Below the pieces are notes generated by a model that saw only the letters and a list, made by a program, of their open reading frames with translations, did no database searches and was not told the DNA's origin. 64,000 bases of DNA from Cranoglanis bouderius. Lineage: Eukaryota > Chordata > Actinopteri > Siluriformes > Cranoglanididae. The stretch covers positions 17,340,001 to 17,404,000 of the forward strand of contig CM042541.1 of the NCBI GenBank assembly GCA_023630585.1. Direction: 5' to 3'. Positions 11,129 through 23,405 of the stretch are shown here, piece after piece; the stretch's first letter is position 1; the number at the start of each line of letters is the position of its first letter. A program made the translations under genes and the position numbers.

Positions 11129-12713
11129 CAGCCGTGGCCAAAAGTTTTGAGAATGACACAAATATTAATTTTCACAAAGTCTACTGCTTCAGTGTTTTTA
11201 GATGTTACTAACTGTTACTGAAGTATAATCACAAGCATTTCATAAGTGTCAATGGCTTTTATTGACAATTACATGAAGTTTATGCAAAGAGTCAATATTT
11301 GCAGTGTTGACCCTTCTTTTTCAATACCTCTGTAATTCGCCCTGGCATGCTGTCAATCAACTTCTGGGGCACATCCTGACTGATGGCAGCCCATTTTTGC
11401 ATAATGCTTGGAGCATAATTTGCATAATGCTCCCATCAATGCTTGGACTTTGTCAGAGTTTGTGGGTTTTTTGTTTGTCCACCCGCCTCTTGAGGCTTGA
11501 CCACAAAATCTCAATGGGATTAAGGTCTGGGGAGTTTCCTGGCCATGGACCCAAAATGTCGATGTTTTGTTCCCCGAGCCACTTTGTTATTACTTTTGCC
11601 TTGTGGCAAGGTGCCCCATCATGCTGGAAAAGGCATTGTTCCTCACCAAACTGTTCTTGGATGGTTGGGAGAAGTTGCTCTCTGAGGAGGTTTTTGTACC
11701 ATTCTTTATTCATGGCTGTGTTCTTAGGCAAAATTGTGAGTGAGCCCACTCCCTTGGCTGAGAAGCAACCCCACACATGAGTGGTCTCAGGATGCTTTAC
11801 TGTTGGCATGACACAGGACTGATGGTAGCGCTCACCTTTTCTTCTCCGGACAAGCTTTTTTCCAGATGCCCCAAACAATCGGAAAGGGGATTCATCAGAG
11901 AAAATGACATTACCCCAGTCCTCAGCAGTCCAATCCCTGTACTTTTTGCAGAACAGCAGTCTGTCCCTGATGTTTTACATGGAGAGAAGTGGCTTCTTTG
12001 CTGCCCTTCTTCACACCAGGCCATCCTCCAAAAGTCTTCGCCTTACTGTGCGTGCAGATGCACTCACACCTGCCTGCTGCCATTCCTGAGCAAGCTCTGC
12101 ACTGGTGGTGCCCCGATCCCGCAGCTGAATCAACTTTAGGAGACGGTCCTGACGCTTGCTGGACTTTCTTGGGCGCCCTGAAGCCTTCTTCACAACAGTT
12201 GAACCTCTCTCCTTGAAGGTCTTGATGATCTGATAAATGGTTGATTTAGGTGCAATCTTACTAGCAGCAATATCCTTGCCTGTGAATCCCTTTTTGTGCA
12301 AAGCAATGATGGCTACACGTGTTTCCTTGCAGGTAACCATAGTTAACAGAGGAAGAACAATAATTTCAAGCACCACCCTCCTTTTAAAGCTTCCAGTCTG
12401 TTATTCTAACTCAATCAGCATGACAGAGTGATCTCCAGCCTTGTCCTCGTTAACACTCTCACCTGTGTTAATGAGAGAATCACTGACATGATATCAGCTG
12501 GTCCTTTTTTGGAAGGGCTGAAATGCAGTGGACATGTTTTTTGGGATTAAGTTCATTTTCATGGCAAAGAGGGACTTTGAAATTAATTGCAATTCATCTG
12601 ATCACTCTTCATAACATTCTGGAGTATATGCAAATTGCCATCATAAAAACTGAAGCAGTAGACTTTGTGAAAATTAATATTTGTGTCATTCTCAAAACTT
12701 TTGGCCACGGCTG
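11129..12713 (-). mobile_element. Tc1-like transposon, family 1 copy b (inverted)
   Basis: The same TIRs as the 4319-5868 element, with flanking TA at both ends. The transposase runs on the minus strand from about 12340 to 11310. It carries a TGA stop at 12011-12013 (Ser codon changed to stop relative to copy a) and a second in-frame TAA at 11975-11977. The catalytic half (11453-11878) is open and contains QHDGAPCH and SPDLNPIE, including the segment deleted from copy a. The element is dead. It lies in opposite orientation to copy a across the SLC6 remnants. Confidence 0.92.
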
Positions 12714-12739
12714 TACATTAATACATTATTATTTAAAAT

Positions 12740-13500
12740 TACATTAATAATAATATAAGAATAATATGTTTAATTTATATAGCACCTTTCCTGAGCTCAA
12801 GGACGCTTTACAGTAGCAATACAATAATACATAAACAATGAACAATCAAACACAAAAAACACAGTACAGATAGTACAGTCACTGAGAGTATAGCAAAGCA
12901 TAGCAATGCATAGCAACACATTAGGACAAATAACACTGAGAAAACATATATGTTTAAGTTGAGATTTGAACTCGGAGATGGATGTGATGCTGCAAAGAGT
13001 CAGATTTCCAGATCTTGGGTGCTACAACACTGAAAGACCTGCCACCCATAGCAGAGAGACGAGATCTAGGGACAGAGAGGAGTCTGAGCCCAGAGGACCT
13101 GAGAAAGTGGGTAGGGTTGTAGGGGAGAAGCAGTTCACTAAGCTAGCAAGGTGCCAAACCATGAAGTGATTTAATGTAAGCATGATTATTTTATATTTAA
13201 TGCAAAACAAAACCGGTAGCCAATGCAGTTCAGACATGATTGGAGTAATGTACGCTGAGCGCTTGGTATGTGTAAGAAGTATAGTGGCAGAGTTTGAATA
13301 TATTGCAACCTAGCAATAGAATTAGCAGGTAAACCAATGAGGAGTGTATTGCAATAATCAATAAGTGAGGATATAAATGCATGAACCAGAGTTTCAGTGT
13401 CTTTGAGGCTAATGAAGGGATGGAGGCAAGTAATGCGACAAAGCTTCAAAGGTGAGGGAGGGATCAAAGATGATGCCTAAATTTAGTTTTTTTACAGTAG
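12740..13500 (-). mobile_element. LINE 3' fragment, degenerate
   Basis: Minus-strand translations in two frames match the C-terminal region of a non-LTR retrotransposon RT: LVHAFISSLIDYCNTLLIGL (13186-13467), then ELHWLPV and IKYKI (13022-13237). The 3' tail at 12.76-12.81 kb (TTTATATAGCACCTTTC) is typical of these LINEs. Several stops and frameshifts are present. Confidence 0.8.
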
Positions 13501-13561
13501 TAGATGGTTTAATGAGAGTACTATCAATGTCACAAGTATGGTCATAAAGGATATAGATCTA

Positions 13562-13904
13562 CCACCATGGATCAGACTTGTTTGTCCAGCACATCCCACA
13601 GATGCTCGACTGGATTGAGATCTGGGGAATTTGGACACCACGTCAACACCTTGAACTCTTTGTCATGTTCCTCAACCCATTCCTGAACAATTTATGCAGT
13701 GTGGCAGGGCACATTATCCTGCTGAAAGAAACCACTGCCATTAGAGAGTACTGTTGCCATGAAGGGATGTACTTGCTCTTCAACAATGTTTAGGTAGGTG
13801 TGATGTGTCAAAGTAACATCTACATGAATGTCAGGCCCCAAGGTTTCCCAGCAGAACATTGCCCAGAGCATCACACTGCCTCTGCCAGCTTGCCTTCTTC
13901 CCAT
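13562..13904 (-). pseudogene. Tc1-like transposase fragment, family 2
   Basis: It encodes the C-terminal half of a DDE transposase: GSVMLWAMFCW, FQQDNVPCHTA (second Asp), then after an in-frame TAA (about 13689) NSPDLNPVEHLWDVLDKQV with the third acidic residue. There is no N-terminal half and no TIRs. Confidence 0.82.
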
Positions 13905-14812
13905 AGTGCATCATCGGACCAGGCCACCTTATTTCGTAACCCGCAGGATTGCTTATCAGACTAAAGTTAATATGCATTCAACTACTGCCTGGAAGAGAAT
14001 CTGGAAACAGCTTGATATGTTTGTGGACAAAGAAGCTTGAGCCATTGTATATTGCTTTGTTTAGATTTTTCAGTGTTTCGTACAATGCTGGCCTCCCTCT
14101 TGAAGTCAATATAGCAGTGGTGTGGATGGATGTGTTGTAGACTCTTAATTCTTATTTATAACTGAATTAATGTAAGTGCTTCCATTTTATTTTCAGTTGC
14201 AGCTTATATCATGATCTGTGGTAAGCTACATGGATGGAAACCAGTTGACAAAGCCAAAGTGAAGAAGTCCATTATCAACAAATCTTGCACGAGGGCAAAG
14301 TCTCTATAAGACTCTATAAAGGGAGGGAAGGACTCAATGTACTGTTTTTGTATACAGAAAGCCCCCTTTGCCTTTAATATTCATCTATTATGTCCTCCTC
14401 TCCTATCCAGCATTTGCTTATTCTGAGTTAAACAAGATAGTTCTATTCTACAATTTGTCTCAAATGAATCCTTTTGAAATCTAGTCAAAACATTAAAACA
14501 TGCTTCCATTTTTGGGGGGATTTTTTTAAATATTATAAGATTATTTAACTTATTTCTAGACATTTTCTACATGGAATAAGGTGCTTTCACTAGATAAAAT
14601 GCTTAAAATATAAAGTGTAAAAAAACATAGAAATAAGTTATCATGTTCAAAAATAAATAGTAAGGCATTTTAAAGTGAATAAATCTAATTTTCCATATGC
14701 AAACCTTTGGGGTGAATTTGCATGCCAGATCTTTTCATGCAACATCAGTGCCTGACCTTACTAATTCTCATTTGGCTATATACTGTAAATTGTGTAGTCT
14801 TGCATATACATA
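13905..14812. other. Gene-free stretch
   Basis: I see no coding potential, no family match and no repeat structure beyond AT-richness. Confidence 0.5.
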
Positions 14813-15172
14813 CAGTGCTGTAAAAAAGTATTTGATTTCTTCTGTTTTTGTGTATATCTCAAATTAAATTGTTTCAGAAATGAAAACAAAATCAAAGATA
14901 AAACAAAGGCAACCTGCGTAAACACAAAATACAGTTTTTACATGATAAGTTTTATTGAAGCAAAAAAAGTTATCCAATAACAACTGGGCCTGTGTGAAAA
15001 TGTATTTGCCCCGTAATTACCTATTCCCTAAATCTATGAAAGTGCATTCATAATGGGGTTCAGCTGGACTAGATGCAACCAGGCCTGATTACTGCAAACC
15101 CTGTTCAATCAAATAGACACTTTTTCAACAGTATAAAGTTTGTTAAAAGGTACAAATACTTTTTCACAGCAC
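14813..15172. mobile_element. Tc1-derived MITE
   Basis: A 360 bp non-coding segment with inverted ends: left CAGTGCTGTAAAAAAGTATT, right reverse complement GTGCTGTGAAAAAGTATTTG. A TA precedes the left end; the right terminal bases are worn. It resembles an internally deleted Tc1-family element. Confidence 0.8.
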
Positions 15173-15689
15173 AATATTTAATGTGAAGTCAATTCACTGC
15201 CATTTTTAAATAAATGTGAAAGAAAACTTCAGAAAATGCTCTGTGATATTGTACAAATTTCTTATATTTGGAGATTTAAAGAGTAACTTAAATTGTTTTG
15301 TAAGCCAAAATATTTAACTCAGCAGTTTCTGGAAGAATGGAAGGATAAAATAAAGGAGATTAAAGAGGAAAACAATGAATAAACACCAAAACATGAAAGC
15401 AGATGCTTTAATGAAATGTGGCATCAAGTACTGAGTGGCCTGGGTATTATATCCCAGCTAACAAGCTAATGTTTTGTCAAAACTGTTGGTGTAATTAAAA
15501 TGAGAAGGTAAAAATATATATATGAATTATTCTGTCAGTTTTCCTGTTTTTTTGGTGAACTGTACAATATGAACTAAGAGAAACAACAGAAAATATGGCC
15601 ATATTACAACCATAAAGAAATATTATTAAAAGGCATCAGGACCTCTGCTTTAATTAGTATTATTAGCATTCTCTATTAAAGACACCACT

Positions 15690-15955
15690 CATAAACTCCA
15701 CATACTACCATACACATGTTGAAAATGGCTGAGAATGTTCCATCTCCCAAATGACACCTGCTTGCACACTCATTGACACCTGGGGGCAAATTATTGTAGC
15801 CAGTCCTCCAGTGGGAAGAAACTGGAGAACTCAGAGGAAACCACACGAACACGAAACCCTGCACAGACAGTAACACGAGTTCAGCATTTAACCCCAGATT
15901 AAGGAGCTGTGAATTGCAATGCTACCTCTTGTGCCACCATGCCACCCTAATAAAC
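15690..15955 (-). mobile_element. tRNA-derived SINE copy
   Basis: Read on the minus strand it begins GGTGGCATGGTGGCACAAGA with a tRNA-like A box. The body has the standard fish-SINE text (GGGTTTCGTG, TGGTTTCCTCTG, TTTCTTCCCACTGG). Related pieces lie at 35.3 and 37.4 kb. Confidence 0.7.
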
Positions 15956-16045
15956 TTTTGACTAAGTGTATTTTTATATGCAATATATTTTTAAAAGGAT
16001 AATGTATTTTTTTATTGGAATGGATCCATTGATGAATGACTGTCA

Positions 16046-16210
16046 TCAAATTCCTCCCATTAGGGTGTCACTGAGCTGGAGCTGTGCTCTTTGCTTTCGA
16101 GTCAGAGGAAGCTTGTCATCTGGAGTACACAGACTTTTAAAACGCTGGTTAGAAAGAAACAACAACAGATCATACATTTTATTTTATGCTTGTTATGCAA
16201 CCAATAAGTT

Positions 16211-16244
<34 letters not shown>

Positions 16245-19200
16245 GTAAATGGCGAAACATCTAACTACTTATCTTGCCTCACCTGTTTTAGAGTCCCTGA
16301 GTGGGTGAATAACTTCACCAAACCCCATGTAATGACCAGCACCGGGGAAAATAAAGTCATGAGCCAGCCAAGAACACAAGTCCAGGTCGGATATACATAA
16401 ACATTGTTATACATGAGAGGTCGATACTTCACAATGCAAAAAATGAACGCTCCCTAAAGGCAAGAAAAAAGTTCGCGTAAGCAAGAGAACGTGACTGATC
16501 ACCATGTGGATAAGGAGGAGAAAGAAAAATTTTATAAACTACAGAGGTCTTGACAATATACCATTGGCATATGTTAGGATGAATAACTCACAAGGCACAT
16601 AAATGGTGTAAGATAACGCCAGCAGTATTTGAAAAATGCACTGGGTGGCTTATCACACATGTCCTCAATTACATCAATCATGCGATCAGCTCCTGATTTG
16701 AGTGATGTTCAGAAAGAGAGATATTTACTATATTACAATCATATCTGGTAGGTAAATGGTTGTATGAAAACAGACACTAATACATACCAAAAATCCATCC
16801 AATTACTAGAGTTTCAATCAGACACATGAAGAAGTAGCAAGCACCATTAAATCCATAATAATCAATTAGATGGAAAATGTAGACCCCTCCCTGTGGAGAA
16901 AGAACAGGGAATTTGATGAATTTTGAAAAAAGTAACTATATATTTTTGTTAACACTTTATCTGAGTGGTATGCACAAAGGGCCTTTATAAACTTTATTAC
17001 TTATAGTTATTGCATGACTCTAACTCTATACTGCTTTGCATCCTCTGGCACTGGAAACCTGCAGTGTGTGGAAGGCAAGATGGATTCATTGAAGTATGAG
17101 GAAATCCTAGGAGAAAACGTCATGCCATCTGTGAGGAAGCTGAAGCTTGGGCGTCATTGGACCTTCCAAAAGGACAATGATCCCAAGCATACCTCAAATT
17201 CCACCAAGGCTTGGTTGCAGAAGAAGTCCTGGAAGATTCTACAGAGACAGTCAGTCACCTGACTTGAACCCCATGGAAAATTTGAAGAAGGCAGTTGCAG
17301 CATGCAAACCCAAGAATATTACTGAACTGGAGGCCATTGCTCATGAGGCTAAGATTACTCAGGAACGCTGCCAGAAGCTGGTGTCTGGCTATGCATCTCA
17401 TTTGCAGCAGATCATAACAGCAAAAGGGTGCTCTACTAACTACTAAATATGCTTGCCATGAAGGGGTTGAATAATTTTGAAACTAGAGAAGTTATTATAA
17501 GTTGCATTTTCAGTTGAATTTGGGGAAACCACTTGAAGCATTTGTTGTGTTGAACTATTTCAATTGCTTTTATTTGATTTGTTCATTACAAACAGCTGAA
17601 AGTCTGTAAATTTTGACAATAAACCTGATTTGCAATGGGGGTTGAATAATTTTGATTACAACTGTATGCTAAGCCACAGTCACATCACAGCTGTGATGAA
17701 CCAGTTGTCACATATGCACCAGTACGAAGACACTGCTAGCATTTGACTAGTGATTCTAGCAGAACTCGTACTATTTCACTAGTTATCTCAACTGCAACTA
17801 ATGATACAGACTAGGAAAAAAACAATGCTAGGTGAGTGAAAATAACAGCACATACTCAGTGTTGAATATAGTCACAGCAGTAATGCTTAATTTTATACAC
17901 CGTACATTTACTGGTCACTTTATCAGACACACCTGCCTTCTTAGACTACATTGTAGGTTTAAAATTAAGTACTGTAGTTATTTTTCTATTGCTGTTGGGT
18001 TATATATTTGGGATCACATTGTTTGTTATTACCTGTGTTGTTAAAAGAATCTGAAAGCAGAAGCAGGCAATGCAGAAAAATAACAGGACAAGTTCTCTCC
18101 TGTAGGGCCTCCGCAGCACAGTTGGGAATATGTCTATTATCGAGGTAATGACCACCTCAATTCCAACAAACTAAGCAGATATAAAATATTCATTGTTGTT
18201 TTCACACTGTAATGCAAATGTGTAAAAGCTAAAAGCCAAAAGTCCAACAACAACCTCCATTACCTGTGTATCCAGGATCAATAAAATCAACATGATAAAG
18301 AAACAGGCTGACCACAGTTGTGGCAGTGGCATCATTGCCACTGCCTGAGGGTAGGTTATAAATGCCAGACCTGGACCTTTAAAAGGAAAGCAACTACAAT
18401 CAATTACAATGTGATTTTGTGATTTTAATATTTTTATGTTTTTTTCAGGTACATAGTAATTTTAGAGATTCTATGTTTACATGTTAAAACCACCTGGGAG
18501 TGCCACATCTTCAATATCAGCACCCAACTTCTCTGCCATGAAGCCAAGGACAGAAAAGACCACAAATCCAGCAACAAAACTAGTACAGCTGTTGAGCACA
18601 CACAGCCAAATACTGTCTCTACAAGGAAATACAAGCAGAAGTCTGCTTAATACAATCAGGAGACTAGTACAGCATAAAAGTGGACATGACAAGCTTTGCA
18701 GTTATTACATCTCCTTCTTGGGGGCTTACCTATAGCAGTTGTTTTTGTAAAGATTGTAACTTGCAAGAACAGTTAGGGTACCAGCTCCCAGACTGTAGGA
18801 GAAGAATACCTGCGTTCCTGCATCAATCCAAACCTGGGTGACATTCAGTAAAAAAGAACAAATTTTCAGATATTTTAATGCACATGTGAAAAATTTGGTC
18901 ATTTTCTCTCTTATCTCTAACTGCTGGCAAATAACCTCATAAAGTCATAAATTCACTACCTGTGGGTCTGTGAGGCGTGAGGGTTTTGGATACAGGTAAT
19001 ACTTGATACCATGCAGTGCACCAGGTAAAGTTAGACCTCTTAACAGCAGCACTAACATCATTACATATGGAAAGATGGCTGTAAAATACACTGCCTGAGG
19101 AAAAAAAAAGACAGAACATATTATAATTAGAAACACATATTACAAATAGTTTAATATTTCTACCACAGTCTTTAGCTTCCAATTGCAATGCACAAATTGC

Positions 19201-20579
19201 CATGAAGTAAAGTATTTATAGATTTCCATAAATTTCCACAAAATTCTGTGTATTTCAAAACTACTAGAGCAATTATAAAACAAATCAATCTGACAAGACC
19301 TTTCCAGTTGACTTGACCCCTTTCCAGATGCAGAAGTAACAGGCCACCCAACTAGCAAGTAAACAGAGTAAAATCTCCCAGCTGAATTTACCCAGTGTCT
19401 CAATACCTGGAGAGACAGTTAGCACTCGTCCCCTGGTGATCAGCAGTGGAAAGGTTAGTGAAGTAGGTAAAAACATAATATTAATTATATTATTTTTCAA
19501 ATGATACTTCTATGGACATACTCCCAAAATTCGATGACAGCAGAAATACTGAAATTTCCTTGAGTCCTGTTGGCAGTCATATTGATCTGGTTTGATATGA
19601 GCTCTACACAATTTTCTATGAGGCACATAAAGAGAAACATAACAGGTGGCAATGCACAGAGTACATGATTACATATAAAGTGTCAATCTGAATGATAATG
19701 TGATTCACTCTCCTTTTGCTATAAACTAGGAGGTATATCAGGTTTATTCTGATGGTCATTTATGTTAAATATTTATGTCTTGATAGAAATTACATTAATA
19801 TATATACAATCTATAAATTGTTGAGTGATTGCCACATTACATTTATCAGCCATTTACTCTACCTGTGTTCCAGAGATTACCACAACTAATCCACGGTAAC
19901 TGGGAGCTAAAAGACGCAATGAGGTAGAAAAGTGCCCAAGCCATGATGATATTGTAGCTAAGGCAGAAGTACAATGCAAATACACATCCTCCATGTCCAA
20001 AACCTAAAATGAATAGGCAATATTAAATTGGCAGTCCAGAATTCAAATTTCACTAAACTGAAATGGATACAATTTTGCTTATGTAACCTGTCTGGCTGAT
20101 TCTGTTTTGTTATATTATTTCCATTACAATTCATTACAATGAATTTACCTGTATTTTGGCAATATCAGTGCGTACATACAATACATTAATTACCTCCTGC
20201 TAATGGACAGAGCTTTCCCCAGGATGTTGCTGCACTCTGCTGCGTGTACTGGCCGATACAAGTGTTCAGGACAAAAAGTGGAACACCGCATATTACAGCA
20301 AACAGAATGTAAGGTATCAGGAATGCACCTAAACAACCAAGTCACACAAACAAGGCATGAGTCAAGAACAATTCTCTCTAAAATTCTTCACAGGAGATGG
20401 TTGCCTATGGTTCTTACTTTACCTCCTCCATTTTTGAAACACAGGTATGGGAATCTCCAGACGTTGCCCAGACCAATAATATTTCCTGTTACAGCTAATA
20501 GAAACTCCACTTTATTGTTCCATTGACCTCGTTCGCTTATATCTTTATCAGCAGCTGTCATTTGCTCTGCTTCTCCCAT
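16046..20579 (-). CDS. SLC6 Na+/Cl- neurotransmitter/osmolyte transporter, intact
   Basis: Fourteen exons, minus strand: 20423-20579, 20194-20328, 19863-20003, 19522-19615, 19300-19432, 18960-19094, 18730-18833, 18494-18618, 18264-18376, 18033-18170, 16788-16890, 16592-16692, 16283-16453, 16046-16144. Together 1749 nt give 582 residues and TGA, with every boundary GT/AG and all phases consistent. The lengths equal the exon pattern of mammalian SLC6A13-type genes. There are twelve predicted helices. TM1 has GLGNVWRFPYLCFKNGGG. Extracellular loop 2 has the conserved Cys pair (ISCGNLWNTENC) and three sequons (NMT, NRT, NFS). TM6 has DAGTQVFFSYSLG. It should be a plasma-membrane Na+/Cl- symporter of the GABA/betaine/taurine branch (closest in feel to GAT2/BGT1). 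Oddities: Asn at the TM1 site that is Glu in GAT2, and LILDTQ in TM8 where LGLDSQ is usual. A Tc1 fragment lies in intron 10. The exact orthologue is not determined. Confidence 0.9.
16215..16243. repeat. (CA)n microsatellite in intron 13
   Basis: An ACAC run of about 14 units inside the last intron of the intact SLC6 gene. Confidence 0.9.
17028..17664 (+). mobile_element. Tc1-like element fragment, family 3, in SLC6 intron 10
   Basis: 5'-truncated. It encodes the catalytic part of a Tc1 transposase: FASSGTGNLQCVEGKMDSLK, FQKDNDPKHTS (second Asp), then a frameshift (about 17248) and SPDLNPMENL with the third acidic residue, ending at GCSTNY. The 3' TIR reads GGGGTTGAATAATTTTGATT and ends CAACTG before TA. 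It is antisense to the host gene and between exons 10 and 11. Confidence 0.88.
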
Positions 20580-20769
20580 TCTTTAATTTGTTTTTACTAG
20601 AACTGTCTCAGTCTGAGATCTCAGAAAACTCATATGCCATCCTATCTTCAAGACTGTCATATATTGTACTAGATAACACTTGCATTGTTCACATTCAAAT
20701 ATAAGGAAATGCACTTGGCATTGCCTGTCAGACTAAAGTTAATTTGCATCAACTATTGCTGGGAACATA

Positions 20770-21680
20770 ATGTTCCCACAGAATGTTGGCTGTGGATGCT
20801 GCTTTCCTCTCCAGGACCAATGACCCTAATTATTTGAAAACCTCAATAATTTTTATTTGGACTCCAACAATGTGGGCAATGTTCTTCAATCCATCAATTG
20901 TCTGCACCGACACATGCAATGTTCTAGATGATTGTGGCATCAGCACTGGTCTCGGCAAATTTGGCACTGTCAGCAGTAGACATCAGATCATTTACATACT
21001 GATTTTCATCATACTGAACATTGTACAGTGTATTGCTTAGAGGAAGTGGATGACTTTTTGGCACATTACTAAATTTTTCAATGATTTCCATAATGTTTTC
21101 CAGTGCACACAACTGTAAGCCCCCCTGAACTCGATGAAAACAGTTAATTCTTTCTTCCATGAATTGCTTCGGTCCACCTGTTCATCATGCATTATCTGTT
21201 CTCTATGTGTTTGCAGATTAGATTAATTTTACCTTCATGAAATCTTTGTTGACAATTTAGAGCAGGCTGATGCCTCAGGATTTTTAAAATCCCAACTGTC
21301 ACCTTTCTTCAGGATGGGCACAATTATGGCTCATTTCCATGTTGCCACAGTTTGTCCAGAGTGCCATTTTAGTGTCAGACATGCAGAATGCAGCTGCGAG
21401 TTTATAGACTCTCCACTGGCCTTGATTGCTTCAGCAGTGACTTGGTCAACCCCAGGTGCTTTGCCATTTTTCAATGATTTTCAGGGGCTTTCACTTCCTT
21501 TGTTGGTGTTTTCATTCTGCAGTTTTCATTCTGCTTCATCCTCTGGTGAACTCAATGATTGAGCTGTCTGTACCACTCATAGTCGTCTTTTGCATCATCT
21601 CGACCTTGTTCAGTAGGTTAAAGTACAGAGAGAATGTGCACTTGAACAGTGACTATGAGCTTCAGGATTGATAGCCAACT
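20770..21680 (-). mobile_element. Non-LTR reverse transcriptase fragment (RTE/L1-like)
   Basis: Minus-strand translation gives LKNGKAPGVDQVTAEAIKA followed by LTLKWHSGQTVATWK and AIIVPILKKGDSWDFKN. This is the region just before the RT palm in RTE/L1-type LINEs. There are several stops. The part between 20770 and 21230 is assigned only by continuity. Confidence 0.7.
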
Positions 21681-22780
21681 CGATATTGGTAGGAAAATAA
21701 TCTCACTTCTTGATGCTGTCCATAGTAAAGCCAATTCGTTCTATGTACTTCTCATCACTAACATGGTTGTTTTATTTCTTTTGGGTACTTGAATGGTCAT
21801 GTGGTAGAATAATACCTAGAATTTATTCAAATTTTAAATAAACCTAGATTTGGCTTGGAAATATGTTTTTAGTTAGAAATAATAGTCTGTCCTGGAAAAA
21901 CCTGTTACACAGCATGACATCTGATTTTAAAAATCCATACCAGTGCCTTTTCCCTCAGCATATGTATAATAGCATACTGTAAGTATTTTATCAAAAATAC
22001 ATCAAACATAAATTAATGATTATCAAAAAAGTTTGATTTCAATAATCATCGTTACATATCCCAGACCTACCAAGACAAAGTCAAAATCTGTAGCAAACCA
22101 AAGCTTACAGTGCTGAACAAGTGAGTGATTAGGATTACTGGAACTCATAAACAAAAAAATTAAAACATTACGGAATCTTGAGATTAGGAACAACAACTAG
22201 GACTTAGTATCATATGCATTTCTAACACGTGCCGGATTTGTGCAAAATGTTGCCCATCAAAATATCATAAATAATTTATTCAGTGAGCTTCAGCCTGTTC
22301 GTTGATTGTCTGACATCAAACGTTTTTGCTCAGGGCAGATTCGTGCAGGAGCAACAACAGTAACAGGGGTGCATCAACACATAACACTGGCAGTATCTGG
22401 AATGCTCCTCCAGTGACCACACACTGACACAGTAAGTTCAATACAACCTTTATCATGAGTCATTCACTGTCATTCAGACACCCAAACTATTGTTTCAGCA
22501 CTGCTCGACAGACACTTCCCTGAACTTTAGAGACCAAGGCTTACTTTATTTTACAGCAGCTGCTTTTATATACAGTAGGAAAAACGGAACAAAGGATCCA
22601 TAATACAGTTGAAATTTAATTTAAAAATTAACAGCAAAGAACAAGCAGGTCAAAAACAATAATAAAATTATCAATAATACACATGTCTATAAACCAACAC
22701 CAGTATACCTTAAGCAACACTTATAGCTTAAAAAAGTTAAAAAGTATTTTTTTAAAAGTCCCTCTTTACTCATATACCTC
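21681..22780. other. Gene-free stretch
   Basis: AT-rich, with no ORF or repeat family I can support. Confidence 0.45.
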
Positions 22781-23176
22781 TGTCACATCAGTGCCGGAAT
22801 CAGCATTGCTTCACACAGAGCAGCCTACTAACATGGCCGCCGACTACATCTCCCAGAACCCAGAGCGGCCTAAAAACATGGCCGCTGAAGACTATAAAAT
22901 CCAACAGCAGTCGCAAACTCTATCATGTTCACATTCACCATCCTACTGATTACACAAACCTGGACTCACTTCACAATCACAGAGATTACAGAGATTAAAA
23001 GAGTATAAAAGGACACTCATTCCACCACCACAGTGCATATATATAGCATATGCTCAGTGTTTCTTATACCTTTCAATACCAAGCCTTTATCTTGCTATAG
23101 TGTTTTCTGGTTATGATTGCCTGTTGTTTTAATAAAACTCTGAACCTGCAACTGTCACCGTCTCCGCCTCTGGACA
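22781..23176 (+). mobile_element. Probable solo LTR
   Basis: It begins TGTCAC and ends GGACA. A TATA-like box (GTATAAAAGG, about 23004) and a polyadenylation signal (AATAAA, about 23130) lie in the right order and spacing for an LTR. Flanks ACCTC and TCCTC agree at four of five bases, which fits a worn 5 bp target-site duplication. It shares the ACATGGCCGCC motif with the solo LTR at 61688-62278. No internal region is attached. Confidence 0.55.
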
Positions 23177-23405
23177 TCCTCCAATATTCATAAATCTACC
23201 AAAGATGTTTTTTTTTTTTTTAAATTTAACAATAATATTAATAATAACAGTGTAATTCTTTAATAATATTTTTTTCTTAATTATAGAAATAATGTTATAC
23301 AATGGCATAAATAGCTATAGTTTAATAGCACTCAAAATTCTTAACTGCGTTCCAAAAGCATAACCATGTGTAAAGGAGGGGTGAAAATATTCAGCCATCC
23401 CAAAG

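Noticed and set aside
15966..16400. Plus-strand 144-codon ORF
   Set aside because: Antisense to exons 13 and 14 of the intact SLC6 gene and crosses the CA microsatellite.
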